Positions 43,388 to 53,304 of a DNA stretch of 64,000 nt are shown piece by piece (positions within the stretch are counted from its first letter, which is position 1; each line of letters begins with the position of its first letter). Source of the stretch: Terriglobales bacterium. GTDB taxonomy: Bacteria; Acidobacteriota; Terriglobia; Terriglobales; Acidobacteriaceae. Made by a program: the position numbers and the translations under genes. The notes beneath the pieces were generated by a model. It saw nothing but the letters and a program-made list of their open reading frames with translations, was not told where the DNA came from and searched no databases. The stretch covers positions 1 through 64,000 of the forward strand of contig JAATGG010000205.1 of assembly GCA_015654835.1 (NCBI GenBank). The letters run 5' to 3'.

Positions 43388-44029
43388 ATGAGCGAGAAAA
43401 TTCTAAACTTCCTCGTACAGTTCATAACGCATGTGATCGACCTTGGCGGCTATGGCGGCGTTGCCGCGTTGATGGGCATCGAGTCGGCATGCATTCCCCT
43501 GCCGTCGGAAATCATCATGCCCTTCGCCGGCTACCTGGTTTACCTCGGGCATTTGAACCTGTTCTGGACAGCAACGGCCGGAGCAGTGGGCTGCAATGCG
43601 GGGTCGCTGATTGCCTATTGGATCGGCGCCAAAGGCGGCCGGCCCCTGGTCGAGCGCTATGGTAAATGGGTGTTGATGAGCCATCACGATCTGGATCGGA
43701 TGACTCGTTTTTTCGACAAGCACGGATCGATCACGGTGCTGCTGGCGCGGCTTTTGCCGGTGGTGCGTACCTTTATCGCGTTTCCTGCGGGAATTGCCAG
43801 GATGCCGCAGCTTCGATTTCACATTTATACATTTGTGGGCTCGTGGCCGTGGTGCCTTGCCTTGGCATACGCAGGCAAGAAACTGGGGGAAAGCTGGGAC
43901 GATCCGCATTCGCCCTTTCATGAACTTTTTCACCGTTTTCACAACGGTGTTTTGGTGCTGCTGGTGGTGGGAGTGGTCTGGTTTGTATGGTCACACCTGC
44001 AACACGCAAAACAAACGGATGCCGTATAG
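43388..44029 (+). CDS. DedA-family membrane protein
   Basis: This 213-residue integral membrane protein is of the DedA/SNARE-associated family, whose members include undecaprenyl-phosphate or phospholipid flippases. Characteristic blocks are GIESACIPLPSEIIMPFAGYL, GCNAGSLIAYWIGAKGGRPLVERYGKW, FFDKHGSITVLLARLLPVVRTFIAFPAGIARM and a C-terminal hydrophobic helix. It starts at ATG 43388 (MSEKILNF). The substrate of this particular copy is not defined by sequence. Confidence 0.9.
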   Translation: MSEKILNFLVQFITHVIDLGGYGGVAALMGIESACIPLPSEIIMPFAGYLVYLGHLNLFWTATAGAVGCNAGSLIAYWIGAKGGRPLVERYGKWVLMSHHDLDRMTRFFDKHGSITVLLARLLPVVRTFIAFPAGIARMPQLRFHIYTFVGSWPWCLALAYAGKKLGESWDDPHSPFHELFHRFHNGVLVLLVVGVVWFVWSHLQHAKQTDAV

Positions 44030-44141
44030 AGCCTGCGCAAGATGCCATGGCTCGCCGCGAGGCGTACACTGTTGCGGCTCGCGGGATATGATTTTGAACT
44101 GATTGAAACCCGCAGGAATCAAAGGAAGGTTAGGAGAAACG

Positions 44142-45488
44142 ATGGCAACTGAACAGCAAGGCGGCCAAAAGACCGCCGGTGCGTCCACGATTGCGCCCGC
44201 GAAGGGCAAACTGGGAGTGATGGTGGTCGGCATGGGTGCCGTAGCTACCACATTTATCGCCGGCGTAGACGCGGTTCGCCGCGGACTGGCCAAGCCGATT
44301 GGCTCGCTGACACAGATGGGCACGATCCGCCTGGGCAAGCGCACCGACAATAAATCGCCACTGGTGAAGGATTTTGTGCCGCTGGCCGACCTGAACGACA
44401 TCGTCTTCACGGGATGGGACATTTTCGAAGACAACGTCTACGAGGCAGCCGCTCATGCCAAGGTTTTGGAGAAGGAGACGCTTGAACAGCTCAAGCCTTA
44501 TCTGGAAACCATCAAGCCCCTGCCCGCGGTGTTCGATCAGTATTATGTGAAGCGCCTGAACGGCACGCATGTGAAGAAGGGCAAGAACAAGCGCGACCTA
44601 GCCGATCAGGTCATCGCCGACATTCGCAACTTCAAGAAGACCGTGGACCGCGTGGTCGTGATCTGGTGCGGCTCGACTGAAATCTTCATGGAGCCGACCG
44701 CAGTTCACCAGACTATCGAAGCCTTTGAAAAGGGCCTTGAGACCAGTGACATCGGTATTGCGCCGTCGCAGATTTATGCTTATGCGGCGCTGTCGGAAGG
44801 CGTGCCATTCGCTAACGGCGCACCGAATCTGACTGTCGATATTCCTGCACTGATCGAACTGTCGAAGAAGAATGCCGCTCCGATTTGCGGCAAGGACTTC
44901 AAGACCGGCCAGACCTTTATGAAGACGGTGCTCGCGCCGGCCTTCAAGGCGCGCCTGCTGGGCGTCTCGGGCTGGTACTCGACCAACATTCTCGGCAACC
45001 GCGATGGCGAAGTGCTGGACGATCCGGAATCGTTCAAGACCAAGGAAGAGTCGAAGCTGGGTGTGCTCGATTACATTCTGCAGCCCGACCTCTACCCCGA
45101 TCTCTACAAGGACATTTACCACAAGGTCCGCATCAACTATTACCCACCTCGCGGCGACAACAAAGAGGGCTGGGACAACATCGACATTTTCGGCTGGCTG
45201 GGCTACCCGATGCAGATCAAGGTAGATTTTCTCTGCCGCGATTCGATTCTGGCTGCTCCGATTGCGCTCGATCTGGTGCTGTTCCTCGATCTGGCCAAGC
45301 GCACTCCTTCGCTGAAGTCGATCGGCATTCAAGAGTGGCTAAGCTTCTATTTGAAGTCGCCGCAGACCGCTGCCGGGCTCTATCCCGAGCACGATCTGTT
45401 CATCCAGTCGATGAAGCTGAAGAACACCCTGCGCCACATCATGGGTGAGGGCCTCATCACGCACCTCGGCCTTGAATACTACGACTGA
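44142..45488 (+). CDS. ino1: Inositol-3-phosphate synthase
   Basis: This 448-residue NAD-dependent enzyme converts glucose 6-phosphate to L-myo-inositol 1-phosphate, a precursor of inositol lipids or compatible solutes. The NAD-binding GVMVVGMGAVATTFIAGVD, the GTIRLGKR segment, SKKNAAPICGKDFKTGQTFMKTVLAP, GWYSTNILGNRDGEVL and the C-terminal KVDFLCRDSILAAPIALDLV are typical of MIPS. AGGAG lies upstream of ATG 44142. A strong terminator follows, so it is probably monocistronic. Confidence 0.94.
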   Translation: MATEQQGGQKTAGASTIAPAKGKLGVMVVGMGAVATTFIAGVDAVRRGLAKPIGSLTQMGTIRLGKRTDNKSPLVKDFVPLADLNDIVFTGWDIFEDNVYEAAAHAKVLEKETLEQLKPYLETIKPLPAVFDQYYVKRLNGTHVKKGKNKRDLADQVIADIRNFKKTVDRVVVIWCGSTEIFMEPTAVHQTIEAFEKGLETSDIGIAPSQIYAYAALSEGVPFANGAPNLTVDIPALIELSKKNAAPICGKDFKTGQTFMKTVLAPAFKARLLGVSGWYSTNILGNRDGEVLDDPESFKTKEESKLGVLDYILQPDLYPDLYKDIYHKVRINYYPPRGDNKEGWDNIDIFGWLGYPMQIKVDFLCRDSILAAPIALDLVLFLDLAKRTPSLKSIGIQEWLSFYLKSPQTAAGLYPEHDLFIQSMKLKNTLRHIMGEGLITHLGLEYYD

Positions 45489-45513
45489 TAGGGCAACGCA
45501 GCTATAACCGACC

Positions 45514-45549
45514 GCAAAAAGCCTCACCCGAAAGGGCGAGGCTTTTTGC
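45514..45549. terminator. Strong bidirectional intrinsic terminator
   Basis: GCAAAAAGCCTC and GAGGCTTTTTGC, with ACCC-GAAA-GGGC inside, make a long GC-rich hairpin with A-run before and T-run after. It therefore serves both the inositol-phosphate synthase gene and the convergent chemoreceptor gene. Confidence 0.93.
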
Positions 45550-45576
45550 ATGGCGCTCGATGTGCCGCGGATGGGG

Positions 45577-46893
45577 TCAAAGCCGGAACTGCCGGACTAC
45601 CTCGCTGAGCAAGCGGGCGGAGGAACGAATGCTCTCGCCTGTCTTGGCCACTTCTTCAGAGGCGGTCAGCGACACGGCGGCCAATTCGGCCACTTGCGCG
45701 GCATTGTCGGCAATCTCTTTGCTGGTGGTGGATTGTTCGCCAGCGGCCGTGGCGGTGCCTTCGGCGAGGGACTCGGTCTGACTGGCGCGCTGGATAATCT
45801 CAGTGAGCATCTGGTGAGCTTCTTCGGTGCGCAGGCGGCCGTCTTCGATGCTGCTGCGGCTGGATTCAATGGCAGCGGTGGTGCTGGCTGTCTCCTGCTG
45901 AATTCCAGCCACCATGCCGGCGATTTCTTCTGTCGCGGAGCGGGTGTGCTCGGCGAGGCGGCGCACTTCTCCGGCGACGACGGCGAAGCCGCGTCCCTGC
46001 TCCCCGGCGCGCGCCGCCTCGATGGCGGCATTCAGGGCCAGCAGGTTGGTGTTCTCAGAGATTTCGCGGATGGTGGTGACAACCTTGCTGATCTCATGCG
46101 AGCGACCGTCGAGGCGGCCCATCAATGCGCGGATTTCAGAAGAGGACGAGGCGATTTCTCCCATCGTATGCGCGGCGGTGGCCATGACGGTGCTGCCTGT
46201 TTCGGCGGTGTGCGACGATTCGCGGCTGGCCTCGGCGGCCTGCACGGAGTTGTGGGCGATCTCGCTTCCCTTCTGCGCCAGCAATTGGGTGGAACTCAGC
46301 ACCTGCTGGGCCAGTTCCGCCTGGCGATGACAGTTCCCCGAACTGCACAGGGTCTGATCGGATAGCTCACCGGCCACATTTTCAAGCGCCTGGGCGGACT
46401 CTTTGAGGCCCACCAGGACATCGTGCAGATGGCGGATGGTACGGTTCAGCGCGGCGCTCATCTGGCCCACTTCATCGGTCGATTCAACCTTGGAGGTGAC
46501 CGTGAGGTCGTGCTGAGACAGATGCTCAAGGACCTCACAGGCTTCGAGAATCGGCCGGCTGACGATCTGAGTGAGCCGCCATGCCATCACGATGTCGAGC
46601 AAGACGATGAGACTCAACATGCCGACGATGACGGATTGAACCTGTACCGCAATGCGGTCGGCGGATCGCTTGAGTTCAATCGCCTCGGAGGCAATCTGTA
46701 TGTCCCGCGCCGACCCGGTGACCTGCACCGCAGCGGCATGTTGATCGATCACGTTTCTGATCTGATGGAGCCCAGCCAGACAAACAACGCCCAAGATGAC
46801 CGTAAAAAGACACAACCATCCAAAGGAAATATGTAGTTTGGTCTTTAAGTTCAGATTGCCAAACCAGGTGAGACATGCATTCCAGATACCCAT
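45577..46893 (-). CDS. Methyl-accepting chemotaxis protein
   Basis: This 438-residue chemoreceptor has TM1 ([23 protein letters not shown]), a short external loop of about 45 residues with no recognisable ligand domain, TM2 ([20 protein letters not shown]) and a HAMP-like linker ([21 protein letters not shown]). The signalling coiled coil has the hairpin tip [38 protein letters not shown]. Between HAMP and tip is the unusual [11 protein letters not shown] (CX4CH). The start at ATG 46893 has GGAGA upstream; the ORF track adds 15 residues. It is consistent with a motile lifestyle alongside the flagellar cluster. Confidence 0.93.
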   Translation of the reverse strand: MGIWNACLTWFGNLNLKTKLHISFGWLCLFTVILGVVCLAGLHQIRNVIDQHAAAVQVTGSARDIQIASEAIELKRSADRIAVQVQSVIVGMLSLIVLLDIVMAWRLTQIVSRPILEACEVLEHLSQHDLTVTSKVESTDEVGQMSAALNRTIRHLHDVLVGLKESAQALENVAGELSDQTLCSSGNCHRQAELAQQVLSSTQLLAQKGSEIAHNSVQAAEASRESSHTAETGSTVMATAAHTMGEIASSSSEIRALMGRLDGRSHEISKVVTTIREISENTNLLALNAAIEAARAGEQGRGFAVVAGEVRRLAEHTRSATEEIAGMVAGIQQETASTTAAIESSRSSIEDGRLRTEEAHQMLTEIIQRASQTESLAEGTATAAGEQSTTSKEIADNAAQVAELAAVSLTASEEVAKTGESIRSSARLLSEVVRQFRL

Positions 46894-47012
46894 TGTCTCC
46901 CGATACTCCAAGAGGGAAGAAGATGAGAGCGCCCTCATGAGGTTTATCGACAGGAATCAAAAATGCGTTAAGGTTTCTGGATTAACAAGCTATTAACTTA
47001 TCTTCCGACGAC

Positions 47013-49163
47013 TTAGGAGGTTTTGGGAGCTTCATCGCTCAATAGCTTCAACGATCTGCCACCGAGGATAACTTTTTCACCCACTGGAGTTTTCACGAAG
47101 GGATCTGCGATGTTTTCGGTGTCGACGACCTGGCACCAGCTTCTTCCGCTGGGAGACAGAGGCAGGCTGAATTCGACTCCTTCATGGGCCGCGTTGACGA
47201 GGATAAGGAAACTGTCATCGATAATCCACTGGCCGTCGTCGTCGGTTACCTGCAGGGTTTGGCCGTTCAGCAGCAGGGCGATGGCGCGGCTCCACTCGGC
47301 GTTCCATGCTTCGTCTGACACTTCGTTTCCATCGGGATTGAACCACGCAATATCTTTTACGACGCGGACAACGGTGCCGTCGCCCTTTTTGCGAATTTCG
47401 CGGTCCTGGAAAAACTTGCGCCGATGGAGATTCGGATGAGCAAGCCGGAGATGAATGATCTGGCGGGTAAAGTCACGAAGACGTCCCCGCGATTCATCCA
47501 GATTCCAGTCGAACCAAGTCAGGTCATTGTCCTGGCAATAGCAGTTATTGTTACCGTGCTGCGAGCGGGAGAACTCATCGCCTCCGGCAAGCATAGGCAC
47601 GCCTTGAGAAAACAGCAGGGTGGCGAGGAAGTTACGCATCTGGCGCTCGCGCAGGGTGCGAATCGCGGGATCGTCGGTGGGGCCTTCCTCACCCATGTTC
47701 CACGAATCGTTATTGTCGGAGCCATCCTTGTTATCGTCCAGATTGGCTTCGTTGTGTTTCTCGTTGTAACTCACGAGATCGCAAAGGGTGAAGCCGTCGT
47801 GGGCGGTGATGAAATTGATGCTGGCGTAGGGCTTTCGGCCATCGAACTGGTAGAGGTCGCTCGACCCGGTAAGCCGGTAAGCGAAGTCGGAAAGCTGTCC
47901 GCCGTCGCCCTTCCAGAAGCGGCGCACGGTGTCGCGATATTTGCCGTTCCACTCCGCCCATAACACGGGGAACTGGCCCACCTGATAGCCGCCGTCGCCT
48001 ACGTCCCAGGGCTCGGCGATCAACTTGATATCGGCCAGAGTGGGGTCTTGATGAATGGTGTCGAAGAAGGAGGACAGCCGGCTCACGTCGTGAAGCTCGC
48101 GGGCGAGGGTGGCGGCGAGATCGAAGCGGAAGCCATCGACGTGCATCTCGGTCACCCAATAGCGGAGCGAGTCCATGATCATCTTGAGGACGGGGGGATT
48201 GCGGACGTTGAGGGTGTTGCCGGTGCCGGTATAGTCCATGTAGTAACGCGGATCATCCTGCACAAGGCGGTAGTAGGTGGTGTTGCAAACGCCCTTCCAA
48301 CTGAGCACGGGGCCCAGGTGGTTGCCTTCGCAGGTGTGGTTATACACCACGTCGAGAATGACCTCGATGCCGGCGGCGTGGAGAGCTTTGACCATCTCTT
48401 TGAATTCGCGGACCTGGCCGCCCTGGTCGCCGGACGAGCTATAGCGGGACATGGGTGAGAAATAGCCGAGCGTGTTATAGCCCCAATAATCGCTAAGTCC
48501 CTTCTCGACCAGATGTCCTTCATCGATGAAGTGATGAATCGGCAGAAGCTCGACCGCCGTGATGCCCAGTTCCTTGAGATAGCCGATGCTCGCCTCGTGG
48601 GCAAGGCCGGCATAGGTGCCCCGGAGTTTTTCAGGAACCATGGGATTGCGGACGCTGAAGCCTTTGACGTGGACCTCGTAGATGACGGAATCGGACAGAG
48701 GCGTCTCGGGCTTGCAATCGTCGCCCCAATCGAAATTGCTCTCGATGACGACGCATTTCGGCACGCCGGCGGCGCTGTCCTGGATGTCCATCTTGAGATC
48801 GTCGCCGGAAGCGAGATCGTAGGGGAAGATGGGCTGCTTCCAACCGACATGGCCGGAGATGGCCCTGGCATAGGGATCGACGAGCAGCTTGTTGTAGTTG
48901 AAGCGGTGTCCGTTTTGCGGGTCCCAGGGGCCGTCGATGCGATAGCCATAAAGCTGTCCGGGTTTGATGCCGCGAATGAGGCCATGCCATACAAACGCGG
49001 TGCGCTCGCGGAGGGTGATGCACTCGCTCTGTCTGCCATCGGAATCGAAGAGGCAGACATCGACGCGCGCGGCGCCTTCAGAGAAGATTGCGAAATTCGT
49101 ACCGTTGTTGTACGCGGTGGCACCCAGGGGGTAAGGCTGGCCCGGTAAAAGCGTTCGGCTCAT
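47013..49163 (-). CDS. glgX: Glycogen debranching enzyme GlgX
   Basis: This 716-residue GH13 enzyme hydrolyses alpha-1,6 branches of limit dextrins. It has an N-terminal CBM48 (YPLGATAYNNGTNFAIFSEGA) and a catalytic barrel: VILDVVYNHTCEGNHLGP, catalytic Asp in VDGFRFDLAATLARE, Glu in DIKLIAEPWDVGDGGYQ, Asp in FITAHDGFTLCDLV. GEEGPTDDPAIRTLRERQMRNFLATLLFSQG is typical of GlgX. Start at ATG 49163 (MSRTLLPG) with GAAGG upstream; 24 more codons are possible. It lies 84 bases downstream of the SpoIIE-type phosphatase gene and could share its transcript. Confidence 0.94.
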   Translation of the reverse strand: MSRTLLPGQPYPLGATAYNNGTNFAIFSEGAARVDVCLFDSDGRQSECITLRERTAFVWHGLIRGIKPGQLYGYRIDGPWDPQNGHRFNYNKLLVDPYARAISGHVGWKQPIFPYDLASGDDLKMDIQDSAAGVPKCVVIESNFDWGDDCKPETPLSDSVIYEVHVKGFSVRNPMVPEKLRGTYAGLAHEASIGYLKELGITAVELLPIHHFIDEGHLVEKGLSDYWGYNTLGYFSPMSRYSSSGDQGGQVREFKEMVKALHAAGIEVILDVVYNHTCEGNHLGPVLSWKGVCNTTYYRLVQDDPRYYMDYTGTGNTLNVRNPPVLKMIMDSLRYWVTEMHVDGFRFDLAATLARELHDVSRLSSFFDTIHQDPTLADIKLIAEPWDVGDGGYQVGQFPVLWAEWNGKYRDTVRRFWKGDGGQLSDFAYRLTGSSDLYQFDGRKPYASINFITAHDGFTLCDLVSYNEKHNEANLDDNKDGSDNNDSWNMGEEGPTDDPAIRTLRERQMRNFLATLLFSQGVPMLAGGDEFSRSQHGNNNCYCQDNDLTWFDWNLDESRGRLRDFTRQIIHLRLAHPNLHRRKFFQDREIRKKGDGTVVRVVKDIAWFNPDGNEVSDEAWNAEWSRAIALLLNGQTLQVTDDDGQWIIDDSFLILVNAAHEGVEFSLPLSPSGRSWCQVVDTENIADPFVKTPVGEKVILGGRSLKLLSDEAPKTS

Positions 49164-49247
49164 ATCGCCTTCGATGCAGAAGCTGCGGGAGCCTGTTGTA
49201 TTCGAGCTACTCTCACTTGCTGCCGGAGATGCCACGAAACTGCAATG

Positions 49248-51401
49248 TCATGCGGCCAGGGCCTGCGCCAGCCGGCGAACGGTCAAGACGGTAATGTCGT
49301 CTTCCTGTCCGAAGGCCTTGGCGGCCTCGGCAATATAAAAGGCCGACTGGCTGCTGAGATTGTGAACGCGCGCGAAGCCGAATAACTCGCCGGAAGGTTG
49401 GCGGGCCTCGACCACGCCATCGGAGAGCAGAAGAAGCCGGTCGCCGGGATGCAGATAGAGGCGGAACTCTTCATAGCTCACTTCGGGCAAGACGCCGAGA
49501 GGCAGGCCGCCGGGGATCGCGACTTCCTGGCTGTTGAGATAGGGAGGCAGATGACCGGCATTGGCCATCGCCACTTCGCCATTGGGACCGAACCACGCCG
49601 CCTGACAGGTGGTGAAACTTTCGCTGCCGGTGAGCACGCGGTTGAGCGACTCCAAGATTTTCGCAGGATTTCGTTCCGGCGTCCTGCGCAGAGCGCCCAT
49701 CAGCATGGAAACGTTCATGGCCGCCTTCAGGCCCTTGCCGGCCACGTCGCCGATGACGACCAGCAGTCCCCCATCGCCGGTGGACTGGACATGATAGAAG
49801 TCGCCGCCAACCTCATTAGCGGGCGTGTAGACCGACTCCACCTCAAAGCCGGGAGTTTCGAGCTTTTCCTGGGGAATCATCAACTCCTGCACGCTGCGCG
49901 CCGCCGCCAATTCGCTGGCCGCGCGCTCCTGATTGCGGTGAATGCGCAGGAAGCGTACGAAGATGATGAGCACAATCACGAGGAGTCCGGTGAAGTCGGC
50001 AATCGAGGCGAAATGGATCGGGATCGGGCCCGCCTGCAGTGTGAGGGGCGAGCGATAGGGATGGCCGCCCCAATCGGTCATGCCGGTGGTGAAGATGGGC
50101 TCGGTGATTCCCACCATGCTGAGCAGCAGCGGAATCAGCAGCAGGCCAGCCTCGAAGTTGCGTCGCAGCGTAGCCGAAACGAGGGTGACGAAGATGAACA
50201 GCAGCCAGCCGGCGATCCACAAGAGACTGGCGGCGAAGACCACGAATAAGAGAACCCCGACGAGGTGGCTTCGGCCTACGAACAACAGAGTCGGCCCGAC
50301 GCAGGCCAACACCGGAGCCGTATAGCGTGCCAAGGTGATGTACCAGCGTTTGCGAAGAGCCAGAAACGCGATGAGGAACTCGAAGTAGAGATAGGCCGAG
50401 ATGACGACCAGTTGCAGGTAGAGGGCGGCGTACCACAGTTGATCGAGACGGGCCGAGCTACCTGCCAGATCGACGAATCCAATGGGAGCCTGGACCAGCT
50501 CATGCAGGGCCAGCCAGAGATATTCGATATGGCCTTTCTGGGCGAAGTAGAGAGCCAGCAGGAAGATGGAGAGCACGGTCAGCAGGACAGCATCGACGAG
50601 GCGCGGCAGCCGTTCGAAGAGGTTGCGAAACGACCACAATTCCAGTGAACGGTTGAGATCGTCCGGGGCGCCTATGCGCAGCGTGCGGGCGGCAAAAAAG
50701 CTGGTGTAGGCACCCAGGCCAAACGGAATGCGGATGGTGCGCAGGACAAGAGTGAGGGAGGTTTCAGAGGGGGCGAGATTCAGGTTGTAGATGCGCGAGA
50801 TGGACTGATAGTGGTCGGGATCGTCTCCGTGGGAACCTTCCGGCTGGATGTGCCGGCCGTTGGCGAATACATCGACGCTGGGCCCTTGCGAGCCGAGGCT
50901 CATGGTGGTGGTCTGGGCGACGGGCAGATCGATGAGCAGGGAGACCGGGCCGTGGTTCGGAGCCAGCTTCACATGAAGGCGGAACCAGGCAAAATCGCGG
51001 CCGTGCGTTTTGCCCGCGTCTTCTGTGTCGGAGTCTTCGGGGTCGGGCACATCGGCGAAGGATTCCTGGGCGTTCCGGACGGCCCAGGTCGAATCATCGA
51101 AGGTGGAAGCCGAGGCAAAGGCGTCGGCGGTGATCCCGACGCGCCAGCCTTTGTCGAGAACCAACGGCGAGCCAAGGTGAGTGGCGTCAAAGACCGCGGC
51201 AGCGGCTTCGGTGACGGGCTGGACAGCCGCCGGCTTTACCGGGCTGTGCAGCTTGGGGATTTTGCCTTGCGCGGGGATGGCAGGAACCAGAGAAGCGCCC
51301 TGCTGCGCGGCCAGTTGCGTGAAGACGCATAGGGCTGCAGCAGCTAGCGTTAGAATCGTTCGTCGCACGACGTTCACCCCCGATTCCCGGTTGTTCTCCA
51401 C
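49248..51401 (-). CDS. Membrane PP2C/SpoIIE-type serine phosphatase
   Basis: This 717-residue signalling protein has a signal sequence and an exported beta-rich domain (about residues 70-230, jelly-roll like). A membrane block of about seven helices follows (from AVLLTVLSIFLLALYFA to LLVIVLIIFVRFLRI), the plan of 7TM-DISM receptors. The cytoplasmic SpoIIE phosphatase domain has EVGGDFYHVQSTGDGGLLVVIGDVAGKGLKAAM, ANAGHLPPYL and LLLLSDGVVEAR metal and catalytic blocks. Such proteins dephosphorylate anti-sigma-factor antagonists. The frame opens at GTG. Likely cognate partner genes are not in the window. Confidence 0.88.
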   Translation of the reverse strand: MENNRESGVNVVRRTILTLAAAALCVFTQLAAQQGASLVPAIPAQGKIPKLHSPVKPAAVQPVTEAAAAVFDATHLGSPLVLDKGWRVGITADAFASASTFDDSTWAVRNAQESFADVPDPEDSDTEDAGKTHGRDFAWFRLHVKLAPNHGPVSLLIDLPVAQTTTMSLGSQGPSVDVFANGRHIQPEGSHGDDPDHYQSISRIYNLNLAPSETSLTLVLRTIRIPFGLGAYTSFFAARTLRIGAPDDLNRSLELWSFRNLFERLPRLVDAVLLTVLSIFLLALYFAQKGHIEYLWLALHELVQAPIGFVDLAGSSARLDQLWYAALYLQLVVISAYLYFEFLIAFLALRKRWYITLARYTAPVLACVGPTLLFVGRSHLVGVLLFVVFAASLLWIAGWLLFIFVTLVSATLRRNFEAGLLLIPLLLSMVGITEPIFTTGMTDWGGHPYRSPLTLQAGPIPIHFASIADFTGLLVIVLIIFVRFLRIHRNQERAASELAAARSVQELMIPQEKLETPGFEVESVYTPANEVGGDFYHVQSTGDGGLLVVIGDVAGKGLKAAMNVSMLMGALRRTPERNPAKILESLNRVLTGSESFTTCQAAWFGPNGEVAMANAGHLPPYLNSQEVAIPGGLPLGVLPEVSYEEFRLYLHPGDRLLLLSDGVVEARQPSGELFGFARVHNLSSQSAFYIAEAAKAFGQEDDITVLTVRRLAQALAA

Positions 51402-51645
51402 TCTAATTCAGAAGCGAGGAATACAGAAGCAAGGAGTTCAAGGACGGGCAATCTCCAAACAAATCGCGGAGGCCCGGGAAGGGGCGGAAGCAAATAGATT
51501 TTCGATGCTGCGGAAAGGGTTTGGCGACGCTTCGAAGACGGGCGCGGAATCTTCTTCCGTTCTTGTGCCAAATGGGCTGATACTAGCGTCTAAGGGACTA
51601 AGCGAAGCGGCGTCCTGCGTGGATGGGTCACAACGGAGGTGGGTC

Positions 51646-52866
51646 ATGAGAAAACGTCATGAAGCTTTCAAAGCGATGACGCTGGCCGGGTGGGCCCTGG
51701 CACTGACGACAACGCTGTGGGCGCAGTCCACTCCGCAACCGAGCCCGTCCGGTGGACCTTCGACAACTCCGCCAGCCAGCACGCCGGGCACGACGCCGGT
51801 AGGGGGCGACACCCCGGCAAAACCGCCTGCCCCAGGGGCTCCGGTGAAGGGGGACACGCCGGCTTCGGAGGTCAATCCCGACAAGGTTGTGGAGCCCGGC
51901 AGCGAAAAGATCAACGTGAAGCCGGGAAGCATCGAGGACGTGAGCGCGGTGGGCAATCGCGATATCGGCGGCCGGGGCATGGGCAACTGGTACTCGACCG
52001 ACACCGAAATCAAGATGGGCAAGATGTACTCGATGGAGATCGAGAAGAGCACCAAGTTCATCAACGATCCGGTGATCGGCGAGTACGTGAACCGCATCGG
52101 CCAGAACATCGTCAAGAACTCGGACTGCAAGGTTCCCTTCACGATCAAGATCATCGATTCGGACGAGATCAACGCCATGGCGCTGCCGGGCGGCTTTTTC
52201 TACGTGAATTCGGGGCTGATTCTGAACGCGGACGAGGAGGCGGAACTGGCCGGGGTGATGGCTCACGAAACAGCCCATGTTTGCGCCCATCACGCGGTCC
52301 GCGAGCAGACGCGCATGAACTACGCCCAGTTGGGCACCATTCCGCTGATCTTTATCGGCGGCTGGACAGGTTACGGCATTTACGAGGCCGCCTCGATCGG
52401 GGTGCCGATGACCTTTCTGCACTTTTCGCGCGAGTTTGAGGCGCAGGCCGACTTTCTGGGCGTGCAGTATATGTACCGCGCGGGCTACGATCCGCAGGCC
52501 TTCATCAGTTTCTTCGAGAAGATTCAGGCTCTAGAGAAGCGCAAGCCGGGAATGGTTTCGAAGGCCTTCTCCGACCATCCGCAGACACCGGACCGGATTC
52601 AGCATTCGCAAGAGGAGATTGCCCGGATTCTGCCGCCGCGCGACCAGTACACGGTGACCACTTCAGAGTTCGACGACATCAAGGCCCGGCTGGCGCGCAT
52701 CGAGAACAAGCGCCGTCTGGGAGACTCGAAGAACACCAAAAAGCCATCGCTGCGCAGGGCGAGCACGGGGACGGACGACACCAAGGGGACCGGCCAGGGC
52801 ACAGACAGCGCATCGACCGGCGACGACCGGCCGACACTGCATCGCCGGGACGACCAGACCAACTAA
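51646..52866 (+). CDS. M48-family metalloprotease, exported
   Basis: This 406-residue protein has an N-terminal signal-like helix (MTLAGWALALTTTLWAQS). A Pro/Thr/Gly-rich linker of about 80 residues follows, then the M48 domain: VIDSDEINAMALPGGFFYV, zinc motif GVMAHETAHVCAHHAV (HExxH) and the third-ligand Glu in HFSREFEAQADFLGVQYM. A charged C-terminal tail (about 70 residues) lacks TPR repeats. It resembles BepA/YfgC-like periplasmic proteases involved in outer-membrane quality control. GGAGG lies upstream of ATG 51646; the ORF-track start about 155 codons earlier is out of family. Confidence 0.9.
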   Translation: MRKRHEAFKAMTLAGWALALTTTLWAQSTPQPSPSGGPSTTPPASTPGTTPVGGDTPAKPPAPGAPVKGDTPASEVNPDKVVEPGSEKINVKPGSIEDVSAVGNRDIGGRGMGNWYSTDTEIKMGKMYSMEIEKSTKFINDPVIGEYVNRIGQNIVKNSDCKVPFTIKIIDSDEINAMALPGGFFYVNSGLILNADEEAELAGVMAHETAHVCAHHAVREQTRMNYAQLGTIPLIFIGGWTGYGIYEAASIGVPMTFLHFSREFEAQADFLGVQYMYRAGYDPQAFISFFEKIQALEKRKPGMVSKAFSDHPQTPDRIQHSQEEIARILPPRDQYTVTTSEFDDIKARLARIENKRRLGDSKNTKKPSLRRASTGTDDTKGTGQGTDSASTGDDRPTLHRRDDQTN

Positions 52867-52989
52867 CAATCCCAGATTGGCAAATGGCCCGGACCCTGAG
52901 CGCCCGGCAGCGCGGATTCGGGTTGTATTCGATGCATGTGCGCGCTACATTGGTTGCTGGAGATACCCTTCCAGGAATCGTTTTTCGCC

Positions 52990-53304
52990 ATGAAAAAGAT
53001 TGCCATCTTTGCGGCTGTGTTTACGTTCATTCTGTTGTTGACGAAGATCGCCAACCAGATGCCCAGCGACCCGCAGCCGGGAAGCACCTTTTCATTGAAG
53101 GCGCAGCATGTGGTGCAATGCTCCGCCGACGAGATCACTCTGCTCGATATTCACCAGCAAGCGACCCACCTCGAAAAGGACCTGACCTGGCCGGACTGCT
53201 CCTCGTTCCAAAAGGATAAGGTGGTGGATTTTTATCTTTCGAGGGGCGACAAAACCAAATTCCTCAGCTTAGAGCCGACCGCCTGGTGGCGCAAGGAACT
53301 GTAG
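52990..53304 (+). CDS. Small membrane-anchored hypothetical protein
   Basis: This 104-residue protein starts at ATG 52990 with one N-terminal hydrophobic helix (KKIAIFAAVFTFILLL), then a soluble part with two cysteines (VQCSAD, WPDCSSF) and the ending EPTAWWRKEL. It lies 124 bases after the M48 protease gene on the same strand and may be part of that unit. I recognise no family. Confidence 0.6.
   Translation: MKKIAIFAAVFTFILLLTKIANQMPSDPQPGSTFSLKAQHVVQCSADEITLLDIHQQATHLEKDLTWPDCSSFQKDKVVDFYLSRGDKTKFLSLEPTAWWRKEL

Noticed and set aside
46200-46350. CX4CH in the chemoreceptor as a c-type heme site
   Set aside because: The motif is on the cytoplasmic side after TM2 and HAMP, where c-type heme ligation does not occur; kept only as a possible redox or metal site.
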